Shown here: one piece after another, positions 62,320-64,000 of the stretch
Position numbering within the stretch: position 1 is the first letter of the stretch
How the letters are laid out: each line of letters begins with the position of its first letter
Source: Mucilaginibacter sp. KACC 22063
GTDB lineage: Bacteria > Bacteroidota > Bacteroidia > Sphingobacteriales > Sphingobacteriaceae
Direction of reading: 5' to 3'
DNA: 64,000 bases
Assembly: GCF_028736115.1 (NCBI RefSeq)
Contig: NZ_CP117877.1
Coordinates: forward strand, 1,240,001-1,304,000
Notes under the pieces: model-generated
What the model was told of the DNA's origin: nothing
What the model saw: the letters and a program-made list of their open reading frames with translations, nothing else
Databases searched by the model: none
Translations under genes and position numbers: made by a program

Positions 62320-64000
62320 TTATTTTAAAACCTGTACGTCTACGTAGCTGTCGTTGTAAACAGTTTCTGTAGCGGTTACATAATCGCTTTCATTTGCTTT
62401 GTAAGGGTTCTCTACAAATTTTTGCGGGTTACGTGCAAACAGCGGGAAACAGGTGCTTTGTACCTGTATCATAATACGGTGTCCTTTTTTAAAGGTATGC
62501 AGAACGTCCTGTAAGCGTACGTTCACATCCGTTTTTTGACCTGGAACCATTGGTTCCGGTTTTTCAAAGCTGTTGCGGAAACGTGCCGGCATAATTTCAG
62601 AACGTACCATTTGCCAGTAATTGCTCAGGATGATGTTCTTATTTGGCATGTAATCGTTGTTCCTTTCATCCGGAGGATAAACATCGATCAGTTTAACAAT
62701 GTAGTCGGCATCGGTGCTGGTGTTAGCTACCTTTAAGTGCGCCATAATCTGCCCACCCAAAGTAACATCGTCCGTTAATACAGGAGTTTCAAATACCAGT
62801 ACATCCGGGCGGCGACCAGCAAAACGCTGATCTTCGCTCATGTAATTATGAGGGGTAAAGCCCATTGTAGTGCTGTTATCTTCAGTATAAGGAACCGGTT
62901 TTAGCGGATCGCTGATGTAAGATACCGAACCTGATTGTGCAGGTGCATTATCCTCTATTTTTCCGTTAGCAGCTAAATACATTTTTTTGTTCTCTGTATT
63001 TGCCGCAGGCCATTGTGCAAATTTCTCCCATTCTTTTTTACCGGTATCATACATGTATGCTTTTGGTAAACCCGAATCTTTGCTGCCATCGCCTTTTAAG
63101 AAGTGTGCAAAAAACTTAGCCTCGATATCGCGTTGATAATAGGTAGCTATGCTATCGCCGAAGTACACGTTGCTATGCATGGTATGCCCGGTTTCACGCG
63201 ACCAGCGGCCATGGCCAAACGGACCCATTACTATAGTATTATAGGCAGAAGGGTCAGTTTTGTTGATGCGTTTAAACATATCCAATGGGCCGCTTAAATC
63301 TTCGGCATCATACCAGCCGCCCACAAACATCACCGCTGGTTTTACTTTACCAAAATGGCGCGGCAAGCTGCGCGATTGCCAAAACTCGTCGTAGTTAGGG
63401 TGGTTAACTGTTTCCTGCCAGTAGAAATTGTCTTTATAATACTTATCAGCGTTTTTCAGCGGACCCATATCTAACAGAAACTGATAACCATCGCGGGTAT
63501 TGGTTTTTATATTCTGATCACCATACCATGCTTTGCTGGTGGTGTCTTTCTTTTGTACGCCAAAAACCGGGTAAGTGAAAAAGTAAGACTCCAGTAAAGC
63601 ACCATTATGGTGGAAATCATCAAACCAGAAATCTGAAATAGGCGCCTGTGGAGACGACGCTTTTAAAGCAGGGTGGTTTGATAGAATACCTGCGGCTGTA
63701 TAGAAGCCGGGATATGAAATACCCCATTGGCCTACCTTGCCATTGTTGGCAGGTACATTTTTTACCAGCCAGTCAATAGTGTCATAAGTATCGGTGCCTT
63801 CGTCAACATCCTTTTTTGTTTTATGTTCAACAACCGGTGTCATGTTGGTCCAGATACCCTGGCTTTTGTAACGCCCGCGTACATCCTGGTAAACCACAAT
63901 GTAGCCTTCCTTCATCATAATATCAGAAGGGCCAAGGCGTGCCGGAATTTTGTCCTCGCCGTAAGGTGCAACGCTATAGCAGGTACGCTGCATTACAATA
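62320..64000 (-). CDS. CocE/NonD-family hydrolase, N-terminus beyond the window
   Basis: About 559 residues visible; the frame is open to the window end (I-V-M-Q-R-T-C-Y-S matches I-M-M-D-R-T-C-Y-S of the 33399-35261 protein near its residue 63), so the start and signal peptide are missing. Nucleophile Ser is in W-G-I-S-Y-P-G-F-Y, the Asp in G-G-W-Y-D-A-E-D and His in G-P-F-G-H-G-R-W. The C-terminal PepX_C-type domain ends L-Q-D-V-L-H-T-F-K-K-G-H-R-I-M. A clear paralogue of the earlier hydrolase. Confidence 0.92.
   Translation of the reverse strand, partial: IVMQRTCYSVAPYGEDKIPARLGPSDIMMKEGYIVVYQDVRGRYKSQGIWTNMTPVVEHKTKKDVDEGTDTYDTIDWLVKNVPANNGKVGQWGISYPGFYTAAGILSNHPALKASSPQAPISDFWFDDFHHNGALLESYFFTYPVFGVQKKDTTSKAWYGDQNIKTNTRDGYQFLLDMGPLKNADKYYKDNFYWQETVNHPNYDEFWQSRSLPRHFGKVKPAVMFVGGWYDAEDLSGPLDMFKRINKTDPSAYNTIVMGPFGHGRWSRETGHTMHSNVYFGDSIATYYQRDIEAKFFAHFLKGDGSKDSGLPKAYMYDTGKKEWEKFAQWPAANTENKKMYLAANGKIEDNAPAQSGSVSYISDPLKPVPYTEDNSTTMGFTPHNYMSEDQRFAGRRPDVLVFETPVLTDDVTLGGQIMAHLKVANTSTDADYIVKLIDVYPPDERNNDYMPNKNIILSNYWQMVRSEIMPARFRNSFEKPEPMVPGQKTDVNVRLQDVLHTFKKGHRIMIQVQSTCFPLFARNPQKFVENPYKANESDYVTATETVYNDSYVDVQVLK

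Overview
The window looks like chromosomal DNA of a Bacteroidota bacterium, most likely a Sphingobacteriaceae member (Mucilaginibacter/Pedobacter-like). The grounds are Bacteroidota-type gene content (short adenylate kinase, atpD-atpC standing alone, Bacteroidota-style dcw cluster, histone H1-like small protein, CrtYcd-type lycopene cyclase), TAnnTTTG-type promoter boxes, and A+T-rich intergenic DNA full of small dispersed repeats. No phage, plasmid, IS transposase or CRISPR array was seen. The genus is an inference from memory; no database was searched.

Layout. 1-3241: end of a histidine kinase, its response regulator, a TPR membrane protein, and heme genes hemE and hemJ. 3432-6720: an ECF sigma / membrane anti-sigma-like / outer-membrane barrel unit and an orphan ABC ATPase. 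7079-20667 (minus strand): one long branched-chain amino-acid operon, ilvD-ilvB-ilvN-VOC-ilvC-leuC-GxxExxY-leuD-methyltransferase-leuB-methyltransferase-leuA-ilvA. 21003-32636: a VOC protein, atpDC, a quinone oxidoreductase, a peroxiredoxin, tRNA-Arg(ACG), adk, obg, a multi-pass membrane protein, gap, pgk and two GNAT acetyltransferases. 32728-36623: a small secreted protein, a secreted CocE/S15-type hydrolase, a barrel protein and a YceH-like protein. 36965-52806: the dcw cell wall and division cluster from mraZ to ftsZ. 52951-54661: an alpha-oxoamine synthase and a histone H1-like protein. 54746-59234: a carotenoid locus (cytochrome b5-like protein, lycopene cyclase, unknown secreted protein, crtB; divergent crtI) with an ECF sigma gene. 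59518-64000: murB, an M1 metallopeptidase, and a second CocE-type hydrolase cut by the window end.

How the genes work together. The ilv/leu operon covers the shared valine/isoleucine steps, the leucine branch and threonine deaminase. The dcw genes plus the detached murB cover most cytoplasmic peptidoglycan precursor steps and the core divisome; murF and ddl are not in the window. The carotenoid genes take GGPP-derived phytoene to a cyclised carotene.

Most unusual signal. At least eleven gene borders carry arrays of short degenerate words repeated with a strict period of 7 (most sites), 8 (adk-obg) or 9 nt (around the GxxExxY gene). Several arrays are paired as inverted arms, and many begin or end exactly on a stop or start codon. 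The 9-nt arrays flank the GxxExxY nuclease-like gene, which fills the leuC-leuD gap like a cassette. Array words have grown into the C-terminus of gap, and a separate palindrome family has grown into the N-terminus of murD. I regard this word-array system, possibly linked to GxxExxY proteins, as the best candidate for something undescribed here.
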